Source: Bacteroides sp.
GTDB lineage: Bacteria > Bacteroidota > Bacteroidia > Bacteroidales > Bacteroidaceae
Reading direction: 5' to 3'
Assembly (NCBI GenBank): GCA_022648295.1
Contig: JALCME010000004.1
Location: 124,001-188,000, forward strand
Length of the DNA stretch: 64,000 nucleotides
In this document: piece after piece, positions 6,780 through 16,822 of the stretch
How positions within the stretch are numbered: the stretch's first letter is position 1
Layout of the letters: every line of letters begins with the position of its first letter
Made by a program: the position numbers and the translations under genes
The notes under the pieces: generated by a model
What the model was told of the DNA's origin: nothing
The model's database searches: none
What the model saw: the letters and a program-made list of their open reading frames with translations, nothing else

Positions 6780-9700
6780 TTATAATTTGTGAAGCCAATA
6801 AACACATTCCTTATTGTCAGGAATACGAAGTGTATATATTCCACTTATTTTCAATTGTTTATTAATAACTTCCATAGCACCACTACGTACATTCACACGC
6901 GATAACCGGTATTTTCCTGACGACAAAGCGAGCGGAATATTACCCGAGGAATGGGAATAAATGATCGCTCCCGTATCAGAATTTACCATTTTCTCATAAA
7001 ATGGCTCCTTACTTTCTTCCACTTTCATACAAGCAGCATCTGCCAGAAAGAGTGGATCCCTTACCGGAATTTGCGGGCAAGACCCTCCCGCCATAAAAAT
7101 AGCCCATGCCATATCCGGATAATTCTGAGCAAAGAACGTCACAGCCTTTTGAGGATAATTCCGACGGTATTCATTAACAGCTTTATATGCTTCTTTAAAA
7201 GTCACTTTCCCTACTTTCATTTTACGCATATGCTGACGCGGCGCCATATTCCTGCCACCTTCCGGAGCATAAGCCGTACCATCACTCTTATAATGCCAAT
7301 AACGAATATCGATAATATCTACTATGGGTGCACGTTTCGAATCTCCCAAAATAGCATCCTGAACATCTTTAGTGGTACTTAAGGCAATAAGAGGATGCTT
7401 ACCCGTTTCTTTTTCCCACTCCGCTATTACATCAATCCAAAACCGGACAAAATGTAACGGGCCGGTAAACTCCGCACCTATCAGTTGAATAACATTATTG
7501 TTATCGGCAAAATTATTAAGGCATTGCCTAATATACTTCCGATGCAATTCCCTTCGAACAGGATTGGTTACATCATAAAACATATCCGCCATAAAAATAC
7601 GCTTATCTCCTGCGAACGGAACAGGTTCGGGAAATCCGGTATCATTGATATTATTTGCCGTACGCCAGGGACAATCTACCCAATGTGCACCCGCTTCAAT
7701 AATATTATGCTGGAAATAGTTTTCATGAAAGAGCAATAACCCTTTTTGTTCTCCCTTATCAGCAAACTGCTTCAAACGTGACCAATACCAGGCGTTCGGA
7801 CGAGTCAGATCATATTTGCTCAAGCCATCCCATGCAGTTTCCTTTCCGCTCCGTGCAAATGGTTGCTCATAGAAAGGTCCCCAAACATCTCCGTCACGGC
7901 GACGAATACGTTCATGGTCATCTCTACGACGATCATACCACAGACCATAATTATGATCAAGAAGCAATATTCCTTTAGATTTCATATGACTGATTACCGA
8001 ATCTATCCGATCGGTTAATCCCACCCCCTCACATCCGGGAACAAAACGAGTGACATGCGGCTTAGCATCGGCAATAAACCGTGGCCTTAATTTTCCATTC
8101 CACCACTGAACTTCCTGTCGTGCGCCAACCATCAAAGAACCATCTTTAACCAATCGGCCATCAACAACTCCAATGACAGATTTCGGTAAATGTTCAGTAG
8201 CCGCTTCATTTACAGAATATCCACTGGAAACTTTTACCCTATCAACGGATTTCACGCCATTCATACTGACAGATGCAGTAAACTTCCCGTCATTAATCCA
8301 CTTCTCCAATGTTAGACGAGGGACGTATGCCTCCTTTGCCAAACGCATTGCCTCAGCAACAGTCGGACTACTGGTTGCATCCGTACTACGCGGTAAAATA
8401 CGCGCCTGTTCTTCACACTCTTTATTTAAACGCGCGGCAAGCTGCGCATAAAAGAAGCTACGTGGATGAACATGATTATTGGATTGAATCCATTGACCAT
8501 TCCCTGAAAACTGCGCCCAACAACCACAAGCCCGGTTCGGTGCATCTTCAGCCGGAGAATAACATTCTATTTCAGCAGCCGAACATTGCCAAAATAAACT
8601 GTTCCCGGTATTCCATCCAGCCCCATCTTTATCTTGCCCTAAGTTTTTATAAGTTAAGTTATGTCCGTCAATATTTACCACATCAAACAGAAGTCCACAA
8701 GCCCATGTATCAATAGACCCACTGAAGCCCAAAGATTCTTTGGAGTCACATTGGACAAAAGCATTTGGCCCCGCTGCGCAATATCCGGCAGCAAAATCAT
8801 GTATTCCGTGTTCCGAATAACAACGTTGGAAAAGCGTCAGTTGCCCCATAGTTAAAAAGGTACACCTACGCATTCCGCCAACCTCCGATATAGGGTCCCG
8901 GGAAATACAATCCTCAACAGTCACTCTTGAAGCTGTGGATTGTACCAATACAGCACTCCCTGCAAAATGTTCGAAATTAACCCGACGTACCCAGCAATTC
9001 TCGGCATTTTCGATGGAAATGCCCGTCCAACAATGATCTTCGTCTTTTGGATAAGCTTTGTCGTAATCGGAAACTAAAGTCATATTTTCCACACCGGAAT
9101 CAGAAACCCGTCCTCTCCAATGATAAAGCAAAATCTTGGAAACTCCATATTTAGCATCCAAAGCCATAGATAAAGGAGCGTCAAGAGTAATCTTCGGCCC
9201 GTTCACCTCTCTAACAGTCCGATCCCAGAACAAATCCACATCACCCGGTTTCCAACCCAACCAACTGATGCCTCCTCCATAAATATCACATCCAACAGAT
9301 GCAATCCACTCTTTTGTAGACGGCCTCATCACAATAACCCGATCACCTTTATGAATTCCCGTTGAAGAAGAAACCTCTAATGTACGTTCATTGACCGAAA
9401 CATATTTAGAACGAATATCTACAGTATCCCCAAACATTCTATCTTCTTTTCCCTCTATGTAGATCAAAGCACCACGATCTGTTCCTGTTTTAAGGAGTAC
9501 CGTTTTTTCCTTATCCATTCCCCGTAACACAACCCCGGAAGTTCCTATACGTAGTCCTTTAGAAACAGAGTAAACTCCTTTATCCAGCAGAACCGCACCA
9601 CGAAAGCCCTTTTCATCAGGCTTCAAAGAAGAAACATAGTCAATGGCTTTCTGTATTTTAAACCAGTTATCCCCTTGTTCGCAGGGAACATAAACGACAT

Positions 9701-9899
9701 TATGAAGATCGGGAATATTTTGGTCGGAATTCAGGTATCCGCAATATGAAAAGTCAAGTATACGATTTCCTTGCTCATCTTTCACATAAATAAGGCTATC
9801 ACCTTTTACTTTTAAATCAAAACGCTGTGCAATAACAGGCTGCACACCTATCAAGAAGAACAATCCTCCAAGAAAGGCCTTTAATAAATCTTTTCTCAT
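6780..9899 (-). CDS. Secreted beta-helix (pectate-lyase-like) protein with C-terminal barrel-like domain
   Basis: This exported protein of 1039 residues has a signal peptide ending at VIAQ (about residue 25). Residues about 70-480 look like a right-handed parallel beta-helix: an entry motif with NWFKIQKAIDYV and GVVLRGMDKEKTVLL, then repeating turns such as NCWVRRVNFEHFAGSAVLV. Residues about 630-960 look like a (beta/alpha) barrel, with LLLDHNYGLWYDRRRDDHER, LFHENYFQHNI and IGAEFTGPLHF holding candidate acidic residues. The C-terminus is a short beta region. The whole resembles Bacteroidetes proteins annotated DUF6298, assigned from memory. A polysaccharide lyase or hydrolase role is inferred. 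The hybrid regulator gene starts on the same strand just upstream, so it is a likely target or co-transcribed. Confidence 0.72.
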   Translation of the reverse strand: MRKDLLKAFLGGLFFLIGVQPVIAQRFDLKVKGDSLIYVKDEQGNRILDFSYCGYLNSDQNIPDLHNVVYVPCEQGDNWFKIQKAIDYVSSLKPDEKGFRGAVLLDKGVYSVSKGLRIGTSGVVLRGMDKEKTVLLKTGTDRGALIYIEGKEDRMFGDTVDIRSKYVSVNERTLEVSSSTGIHKGDRVIVMRPSTKEWIASVGCDIYGGGISWLGWKPGDVDLFWDRTVREVNGPKITLDAPLSMALDAKYGVSKILLYHWRGRVSDSGVENMTLVSDYDKAYPKDEDHCWTGISIENAENCWVRRVNFEHFAGSAVLVQSTASRVTVEDCISRDPISEVGGMRRCTFLTMGQLTLFQRCYSEHGIHDFAAGYCAAGPNAFVQCDSKESLGFSGSIDTWACGLLFDVVNIDGHNLTYKNLGQDKDGAGWNTGNSLFWQCSAAEIECYSPAEDAPNRACGCWAQFSGNGQWIQSNNHVHPRSFFYAQLAARLNKECEEQARILPRSTDATSSPTVAEAMRLAKEAYVPRLTLEKWINDGKFTASVSMNGVKSVDRVKVSSGYSVNEAATEHLPKSVIGVVDGRLVKDGSLMVGARQEVQWWNGKLRPRFIADAKPHVTRFVPGCEGVGLTDRIDSVISHMKSKGILLLDHNYGLWYDRRRDDHERIRRRDGDVWGPFYEQPFARSGKETAWDGLSKYDLTRPNAWYWSRLKQFADKGEQKGLLLFHENYFQHNIIEAGAHWVDCPWRTANNINDTGFPEPVPFAGDKRIFMADMFYDVTNPVRRELHRKYIRQCLNNFADNNNVIQLIGAEFTGPLHFVRFWIDVIAEWEKETGKHPLIALSTTKDVQDAILGDSKRAPIVDIIDIRYWHYKSDGTAYAPEGGRNMAPRQHMRKMKVGKVTFKEAYKAVNEYRRNYPQKAVTFFAQNYPDMAWAIFMAGGSCPQIPVRDPLFLADAACMKVEESKEPFYEKMVNSDTGAIIYSHSSGNIPLALSSGKYRLSRVNVRSGAMEVINKQLKISGIYTLRIPDNKECVYWLHKL

Positions 9900-9977
9900 T
9901 GTGCTAAACTTTTTTCATCAGGGTTAAAGCATCATTTACTGAAAGACGATTAAAAAAGCCGGATGTAATCGTAATCT

Positions 9978-12900
9978 TTATGTTTTTCTCCATTCGTTCA
10001 TATACTCCTTTGGAGTCTGATTATACTTTTTACGGAAACATTTACCATAATAGCCGGAATCTTTAAATCCTACAGCAAATGCTATTTCTGAAATACTCAT
10101 ATCCGAATTCTTTATCAGTTCAATGGATTTATTCAAACGAATCTCTTTTACCAGATCTACCGGAGCCAAACCAGTCAAGCTCTTAAGCTTCTTAAAGAAA
10201 GCAGAACGACTAAGTCCCACACTCGCAGCAATACTATCAATATTAAAATCACTATTATCAAGATTCTGCTCAATAACTTGATGTATTTTATCCAGCAACT
10301 GCACATCCTTCTTTACCAAAAACTGTTCGTAACTATCAGGTTGCTTATCTTCCGATTGCTGCCAAAACCGTTCACGGAATAGTTTGCGTTCACCCAAAAG
10401 CTGCTCAATACGAGCTATCAAATAATCCTTACTGAACGGTTTGGTGATATAAGCATTTGCTCCCATATTGGTTGCCCTTGTCTTCGCCACATCGTCACTC
10501 TTAGCTGTAAGTATAATCACCGGTATATGGCTGATTTGGAAATCTTCGCGGATACGTTGCAACAATTCAAGCCCGGACATTTCAGGCATCATTTGGTCGG
10601 TAACTACAATATCAGGATGATACAAGTGAACTTTCTTCAATCCTTCCACCCCATTCTCCGCCAAATATACATTATATTTATCCTCCATTTGAAGCTTTAG
10701 TAAACGGCCTAAATCCCTGTTATCTTCAACTACCAACAAATTGGGCAAAGAAGCATCAGGCTGCTCTTTATCTTCAATCTCTTCTTGCTCATCTTGTTGC
10801 TGTACTTCAACAGAATCACTGTCACTAACATAAAAATCAACCTCTGCTGTTTTATAGTGTTCCTTGCCCAAAAACAGTTCTATAGTAAATACAGCACCCT
10901 GGCCCTCCTGACTTTCCGCAACAATAAAACCGTGATGAAGATTAATGATTTCCTTAGATAAAGCAAGTCCAATGCCTGTTCCCTGATAATACGCATTTGG
11001 GGAATTATCGCCTTGAGAAAAACGCTCAAAAATCTCAGATAGCTTGTTCTGAGGAATTCCGACTCCTGTATCCTCAACACGGACATAGCATCGCTTCTCA
11101 TCTTCAGTTAATCCCATAGATACAGATATACGTCCTCCGGTGGGTGTAAATTTAAACGCATTCGAAATAATATTTCTAAGCACAATATTCAACTTATCCT
11201 TATCAGCCCATAAATAAATAATCTCATTAGAAAACTCAAAAGAAAAATAAATATCACTCTCCTCCGAAAGAACTTTGAATTCCTTTTGAAGAGTATCCAG
11301 AAGCTTGTTCATATTGATACGGGAAACATGCAAACGCATTTTCCCATTTTGAATCTTCCTGAAATCCAAGATTTGATTAACCAACTGTAGCATCTGATTC
11401 GTGTTCTTTTCCATCAGCTCCACATATTGTACCCCTTTGGAAGAGAGGGCTTCTTTCTCCTTTAGTTCTTGTATAGGCCCCTTTATTAAAGTAAGCGGAG
11501 TGCGAAGTTCATGAGATATATTTGTAAAGAACTTAATTTTCAATTCAGATAAACGTTGTTCAATATATACCTCGTTCTTCATCTTCATCATCACAAAGAT
11601 AATCTTCAAAATCCCGTAAAGCAAAATCAAGCCTAAAACGCCATAAATACAATAAGCCCACCAAGTCAACCACCAAGGAGATAAGATCGTGATTACCAAT
11701 TTCTTTTCCGAAAGCAGATCGGGATTAGCCTCATCAATGGATTGAACTTTAAATACATAATCACCAGGAGGCACATTGGTATAAGAAGCTATCCTATTTT
11801 TACCATTTGAGTGCCACTCACTCTCATAACCCTCAAGAATATAACGATACGATACCCTATTTTGATTATAATAATTTAAAGCCGCAAATTCTATAGTGAA
11901 CATGGATTGATTGTGCTTAAGTCTGATGGAATCGGCATATTTTACGGACTTCATCAAAATAGGATGTTCCTTAAAAGAACGTATGTTCTTATTTGAAACC
12001 ATAAAGTCAACAATACAGGTCCGGTAGTTTGCATTCAGTGTTTCTAATTTATCCGGTGAAAAGATTAAAATGCCCTGTTTACAACCTAACCAAAGATCAC
12101 CATTGAGGGCCTTTAGTGCAGAGTTTTCTTCCATCTTCACATTCAAGAAGCCATCATACTTATCAAAGTTCCTAATCCGCTCCGTCTTTTTATTAAATCG
12201 GGAAATTCCACCTTCGGTTGCAAACCATAGATTTTTATGATTATCTTCCACAATAGATACCACTACATCATTATTAAGCCCCTCTTTCATACCATATGCT
12301 TTAAATAACGGACGGTGTTTTATCTTATCATAACCGATCAATTTATTCACTCCTCCACCAAAAACACTTACCCATATATTAGCATCCTTATCTTTATAGA
12401 GCACGTAGATATCATTATCGGCAATGTTCGAACTGGCGCTCTCACTCCGATAAGTTTCAAAAACAATTTTGTCAGGGGCCGTAAAATGACTATCAAACGA
12501 CATCAGCCCATCCATCGTACCCACCCAAATACGCCCGTTATTATCTTCAACCATGTTGCGAACATCCATGTATAACCCGTAGGATGGGTAATGCTTTAAA
12601 CCATTATACTTATGTTTAAACACGGTCTTGCCATTTTCTTCACTGATAAGATTAAGTCCTCCAGCCAGTACACCCACCCAAATACGTTCTTTCGTGTCTT
12701 GAAAAGTAAAGTAGACTTCATTTCCGCTTATGGAGTTGGAACGATGTGAATCACTAGTATACCGAATAAACTGAAAACCAAGGGGAGACGAATTGTCCGG
12801 AATAGCTTTTACCAAACCGCTACCTTTAGTAGAAAACCAGAGATTCCCCTTATTGTCTTCCATAATATGATATACACGTCCAATCTGATAATTCGCCTTC

Positions 12901-14375
12901 GAAAATATTTGCTTCAGTTTTCCACTCTTATCAAACCGATAAACTTTTTCCCAGCGCGTGCCAACCCATATATCTCCATTACGTGCCTGAAAAAGGGCCT
13001 TAATTCCATCTGTAGAACCATTGGTATGGGAAAGAGAAGTATCAAACTGGTGAAGATCAAGGAGTTTGAATTGCTTCTTTGGAAAATTTACTTTATAAAC
13101 ACCAGCAGTAGCAGAAAGCAACCAGAAAATACCATCCTTATCAATATACTGTCCCAAAAAGAGATGTTTATCATCTCCGTCAATAGCAAATTGTTTCAAC
13201 GAGTTAAGGCGCACCATGGCATGAGAATCCCGATCAAAGAATAAAACCTCCCCGGCCGGAGTGAGAAAGAACAGGCCCTGTTCACCAGCATCCTGCACAT
13301 CAAAACTACCGATAGCATGCCCTGTAGGAAAAAGGAAACGTTCCGACTCATCTGTTTGCGGATCATAATAAAGTAAGCCTTCATTACCAGACTGCCACCA
13401 CACCTTGCCCATTTTATCTATAAAAGCATGGGATATCGGTACATTAAAAAGAGATAAAGACAATTTCCGCAATAACCCGGATTTCAAATGATATTCATAA
13501 ATACCACGATTGGCAATTGCTAAATAAAGTATTCCTGAATTTGTTACAAGTAAATTTTCTATTTCTCCTTCTAGTCCTTGAAACTGGTGTCGGTTCACTC
13601 TCCCCGAAGACAAATCAACCTGATAAACAGCTCCACCATCATCAGCCAACCAAACATTTTTAGTATCACCACAAACACAGGTAAACACTTTATCGGACCC
13701 ACCTCCAATCTCTTTACTAATAAAATCCGCCGGCTTTGAAATCAAAAAAGGACTCTTACGATAAGAAAAGATCTTATAATCCTTTCCTATCCAGTTCAGA
13801 TATTCTTTAGTTTCTGAAAAAACATTATTCCGCAACCTCCAATCATATAAAGATGCATTAACACCGGAATCATGTAAAAGTTGGATATTAACTTTCCCTG
13901 TAGCATCCGTTGACGCACGAAGCAAACTTTTATCTTTCGTCAACAAAAGCATATCTCCGTCTGCTGTTTTTTGAAGCTTAATAATCTGAATATTTCCAGA
14001 ATAGAGTTTCATATCATCGTATACAGGGTGGAAACGCTCGTTTACTTTGTCAAAGATATATAACTTCCTATCCACTGTTTTCATCCAGAGGAAACCGTTT
14101 TTATCTTCAAGCAAACTTTCTATTTTGCGGGGAGGAAGATCGGAATAAAGCCCATCCCGATTATTATAGGCTTTAAACTTGGTTCCGTCAAAACTACACA
14201 AACCATACCAAGTGCCAAACCACATAAACCCTCCTTCGCCCTTCAATGCACAATTCACAATATTATTCGCCAACCCCTGCTCAACAGTATAATGTTCCAC
14301 TATCATATTTGGAGAGCCAAACAAGTGAGACACTATTTCACAGGCAAATAGAAGACTTAATATCAATCGTTTCAT
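9978..14375 (-). CDS. Hybrid two-component system sensor/regulator (HTCS 1)
   Basis: Single-chain polysaccharide sensor of 1465 residues. A signal peptide (MKRLILSLLFACEIVSHLFG) leads into a large periplasmic sensor of two-component-regulator propeller repeats (FMWFGTWYGLCSF, DIWVGTRWEKVYRF, RIWVGTMDGLMSF), then a Y_Y_Y domain and a membrane segment beginning near residue 901. The cytoplasmic part has HisKA with H955 in ISHELRTPL, HATPase_c (IISNAFKFTP, GTGIGLALS), a receiver with phospho-acceptor D1260 in VVTDQMMPEMSG, and a C-terminal AraC-type helix-turn-helix. The frame opens at 14486, but a TAnnTTTG -7 element at 14408-14415 and the signal peptide support the ATG at 14375. It probably controls the beta-helix protein gene 78 bp downstream. 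Confidence 0.93.
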   Translation of the reverse strand: MKRLILSLLFACEIVSHLFGSPNMIVEHYTVEQGLANNIVNCALKGEGGFMWFGTWYGLCSFDGTKFKAYNNRDGLYSDLPPRKIESLLEDKNGFLWMKTVDRKLYIFDKVNERFHPVYDDMKLYSGNIQIIKLQKTADGDMLLLTKDKSLLRASTDATGKVNIQLLHDSGVNASLYDWRLRNNVFSETKEYLNWIGKDYKIFSYRKSPFLISKPADFISKEIGGGSDKVFTCVCGDTKNVWLADDGGAVYQVDLSSGRVNRHQFQGLEGEIENLLVTNSGILYLAIANRGIYEYHLKSGLLRKLSLSLFNVPISHAFIDKMGKVWWQSGNEGLLYYDPQTDESERFLFPTGHAIGSFDVQDAGEQGLFFLTPAGEVLFFDRDSHAMVRLNSLKQFAIDGDDKHLFLGQYIDKDGIFWLLSATAGVYKVNFPKKQFKLLDLHQFDTSLSHTNGSTDGIKALFQARNGDIWVGTRWEKVYRFDKSGKLKQIFSKANYQIGRVYHIMEDNKGNLWFSTKGSGLVKAIPDNSSPLGFQFIRYTSDSHRSNSISGNEVYFTFQDTKERIWVGVLAGGLNLISEENGKTVFKHKYNGLKHYPSYGLYMDVRNMVEDNNGRIWVGTMDGLMSFDSHFTAPDKIVFETYRSESASSNIADNDIYVLYKDKDANIWVSVFGGGVNKLIGYDKIKHRPLFKAYGMKEGLNNDVVVSIVEDNHKNLWFATEGGISRFNKKTERIRNFDKYDGFLNVKMEENSALKALNGDLWLGCKQGILIFSPDKLETLNANYRTCIVDFMVSNKNIRSFKEHPILMKSVKYADSIRLKHNQSMFTIEFAALNYYNQNRVSYRYILEGYESEWHSNGKNRIASYTNVPPGDYVFKVQSIDEANPDLLSEKKLVITILSPWWLTWWAYCIYGVLGLILLYGILKIIFVMMKMKNEVYIEQRLSELKIKFFTNISHELRTPLTLIKGPIQELKEKEALSSKGVQYVELMEKNTNQMLQLVNQILDFRKIQNGKMRLHVSRINMNKLLDTLQKEFKVLSEESDIYFSFEFSNEIIYLWADKDKLNIVLRNIISNAFKFTPTGGRISVSMGLTEDEKRCYVRVEDTGVGIPQNKLSEIFERFSQGDNSPNAYYQGTGIGLALSKEIINLHHGFIVAESQEGQGAVFTIELFLGKEHYKTAEVDFYVSDSDSVEVQQQDEQEEIEDKEQPDASLPNLLVVEDNRDLGRLLKLQMEDKYNVYLAENGVEGLKKVHLYHPDIVVTDQMMPEMSGLELLQRIREDFQISHIPVIILTAKSDDVAKTRATNMGANAYITKPFSKDYLIARIEQLLGERKLFRERFWQQSEDKQPDSYEQFLVKKDVQLLDKIHQVIEQNLDNSDFNIDSIAASVGLSRSAFFKKLKSLTGLAPVDLVKEIRLNKSIELIKNSDMSISEIAFAVGFKDSGYYGKCFRKKYNQTPKEYMNEWRKT

Positions 14376-14407
14376 AGCAAAAGAAGTTATATCATCATAA
14401 GTTGCCC

Positions 14408-14415
14408 CAAAGATA
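14408..14415 (-). promoter_or_regulatory. Putative -7 element of HTCS 1
   Basis: The minus strand reads TATCTTTG, a perfect TAnnTTTG, 33 bp before the chosen ATG. It lies inside the longer open frame and argues for the shorter protein. No strong -33 element is seen. Confidence 0.45.
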
Positions 14416-14535
14416 CTAAAAAAGACAATTACTCGCCTTTTCATCAGGTAAGCAAAAAAGGCGAAAGCAAAGAAGATACATGACAAGCTATGACAAATTT
14501 AGATTGTCCAAGAACTTTATATAAAAATTATCGTC

Positions 14536-16644
14536 TCAATCTTTCTTCTTCCAAACAGTAACTTCCGATATACGGATTTCCGAGCAACGGGAAGTTTTTC
14601 TAAGCATATATGGCACATCGACCGGAGGCTGCTCCAAGATAAACTGAGATTCCAAAATGCTTTTAATACCATCTAAAGAAGTAACGGGCTCTCCATCACG
14701 CTTAAAACCTCCTGGACGATATTCTTTAGCAATCGCGTTCGTCTCCCAATCGTAAGTAGAAGCTACAACCAATATACCACCAGCATTCAACCGCTCATGA
14801 ATATGCTCTAAAAAAGCAACGGGATTAGTCAACTCTTCAAGTAAATTGGGTACAACTATCAAATCGTAACCCGTATAAAGTGGCTTAATATTATTAGCAT
14901 TCTCCTGCATGAACACAATATGTTCCTTACCCATCCCCAAGCCGGTTTCTGCTAGTAGCAATTCACGGTAAAAGACCAAGTCACCCTCATCTTTCACAAT
15001 ATAGCGGACAAAGCCCTTTTCCTGTAACTGAATAGGCATACGAATGAAGCGGGCAGAGAAATCAAGGGCGGTAATCTCTTCAACATGAGGTGCCAGTTCA
15101 AAAGCGAGTCTACCGGTATCTGCATTCAAATCGAGCGCGCTTTTTACTTTGCAGTTTTTCACAGCTCCCAATACCAGAGTAGCAAGATCCTTGTAGAAGT
15201 TTGGCTTTGCTCCAAAAGCATCTCCCCAATTATTCTCACACGAATTAGCCACTTCCATATCTGTTTCGTACTCATCATTCTCAATCGCCAACGGATGTTC
15301 CGACTCCACCACACGGAAACCGGCATGTTGATAGAAATGCCTGCGGAAAGCATAACGAGAATGTAGAGTTGCCTCATTTCCCGTAGATATCCAAGAACCA
15401 CCCTTAATCAGATTGTGCTTGCCATCAAAGGTAGGTGTGGAAAAATCGTCATACATAGGATGCACACGAAAACCAGCAAAACCAGTGATTGGTGTTTCCG
15501 TCCACTGCCATACGTTACCCAAAACATCGTAAAAATCACCTTGCTTGAACTTGTCAACCGGACAAGGTGATGCGTAATATTCCAGATTGATATTTCCCGG
15601 TGCTCCCTTCCATGCTTCTACATCGGGAATGCCGCAATATTCTGCCAAACAATACCATTCAGCCTCAGTAGGTAACCTATAAGTTTTGTTTTCCTTAGCA
15701 GATAACCAATTACAATAAGCTTTAGCTTCAAGGTAATTGACTTCTACCGGCCAGTTCCATGGCATGGGAATTTCTTCGGCAACCAAGCGTAAAACATAGC
15801 CACCACTGTTTTTTCTCCAAAACAGTGGCATCTGTGCCTTCTTGAAAGTACACCAGTTCCACCCTTCTTCAGTCCAATAGCTCTTTTCGTCATAACCACC
15901 ATTTTTAACAAACTGAAGAAATTCACTATTAGACACCAGCATCCTGCCTGCACAAAAGTCTTTCACTTTCTCTACACGGCTACCGTATTCATTATCCCAA
16001 CCATAAAGCGGATGATCCATAGGTTTACCTAACTTCATTTCAGCGCCGGGAACCGGTAAAAAGTCATTAGCAGGTGCATCCCCTCGTTCCTCGCAAATCC
16101 TACCAAACCGTCCGCTCACCACCCTATCAAGTGGCAACTGGCGAATTAGTACAGACGAAGTCTCCAAATGAATACGCTCATGCTCAATACCCATCATTAT
16201 AATCCAAAACGGACTGTCCCAATCAATGGGAAGAAGTAACGGTATACGGTCAATCACATCCAGAATAACGGCCTTAACCTTATCGCGATAATGACGCACC
16301 TCCGATACCGACGGCCAATTATAGTGCCTCTCATCCAAATCGTCCCAACTCATTTCATCCACTCCTATGGCAAAGATTGATTCAAAACCCGGATTGATAC
16401 GAAAATCAATAATTCGGGCTAAAAAGAGCTTATTAATAAAGAATACAGCCGTGTGCCCTAAATAAAACAGAATGACATGCCGGAGTGGGTCACCCCGTAG
16501 ATAAAAAGAATCATCATCCACAAGTTGCGTGTAAAGTTTTTCATCTATCTCCCACGTCTTCAAAAAATAATCGCGAATTTCCGCTCTTTTGCTCTCTGGT
16601 GTTCCCTCCTTCAGGTTTACCGTTTTGGTTATCAAATTCTGCAT
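14536..16644 (-). CDS. ovoA: 5-histidylcysteine sulfoxide synthase / mercaptohistidine N-methyltransferase (OvoA type)
   Basis: The 702-residue protein has the three-part OvoA architecture. An N-terminal DinB-like domain supplies the non-haem iron ligands H64 (LGHTAVF), H155 and H159 (EHERIHLETS). A central FGE-sulfatase-like domain (about 190-435) has TYRLPTEAEWYCLAE, GNVWQWTE and LIKGGSWISTGNEA. A C-terminal SAM methyltransferase (about 470-700) has SALDLNADTGRLAFELA and ITALDFSARFI. In characterised members the first two domains use iron and oxygen to join cysteine to C5 of histidine as a sulfoxide, and the third N-methylates the imidazole in ovothiol A synthesis. Length matches OvoA (about 700) rather than the shorter EgtB. 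The intervening C-S lyase (OvoB) is not in the window. The protein is cytosolic. Confidence 0.88.
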   Translation of the reverse strand: MQNLITKTVNLKEGTPESKRAEIRDYFLKTWEIDEKLYTQLVDDDSFYLRGDPLRHVILFYLGHTAVFFINKLFLARIIDFRINPGFESIFAIGVDEMSWDDLDERHYNWPSVSEVRHYRDKVKAVILDVIDRIPLLLPIDWDSPFWIIMMGIEHERIHLETSSVLIRQLPLDRVVSGRFGRICEERGDAPANDFLPVPGAEMKLGKPMDHPLYGWDNEYGSRVEKVKDFCAGRMLVSNSEFLQFVKNGGYDEKSYWTEEGWNWCTFKKAQMPLFWRKNSGGYVLRLVAEEIPMPWNWPVEVNYLEAKAYCNWLSAKENKTYRLPTEAEWYCLAEYCGIPDVEAWKGAPGNINLEYYASPCPVDKFKQGDFYDVLGNVWQWTETPITGFAGFRVHPMYDDFSTPTFDGKHNLIKGGSWISTGNEATLHSRYAFRRHFYQHAGFRVVESEHPLAIENDEYETDMEVANSCENNWGDAFGAKPNFYKDLATLVLGAVKNCKVKSALDLNADTGRLAFELAPHVEEITALDFSARFIRMPIQLQEKGFVRYIVKDEGDLVFYRELLLAETGLGMGKEHIVFMQENANNIKPLYTGYDLIVVPNLLEELTNPVAFLEHIHERLNAGGILVVASTYDWETNAIAKEYRPGGFKRDGEPVTSLDGIKSILESQFILEQPPVDVPYMLRKTSRCSEIRISEVTVWKKKD

Positions 16645-16822
16645 GAGTATTGTAGTTTATCTTTCTATAATTGTACTATTAACACTTGGCAGAAAGATTA
16701 TGTTGAGAGTAAACATAAATATCGAATATTATAAATGCCCATATTTTCTTCATTCTATATTGTCCATCATTTTAATTATGATTAAATTGCCCCCGTTTTT
16801 TTAAAGAGATTAAACCAATACA
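16645..16822. promoter_or_regulatory. Divergent promoter region between ovoA and HTCS 2
   Basis: This 178-bp AT-rich spacer must hold both promoters. I could not find a clean TTTG / TAnnTTTG pair for either gene. Confidence 0.4.

Noticed and set aside
14376..14486. Longer N-terminus for HTCS 1
   Set aside because: The added residues precede a normal signal peptide and contain a TAnnTTTG promoter element.
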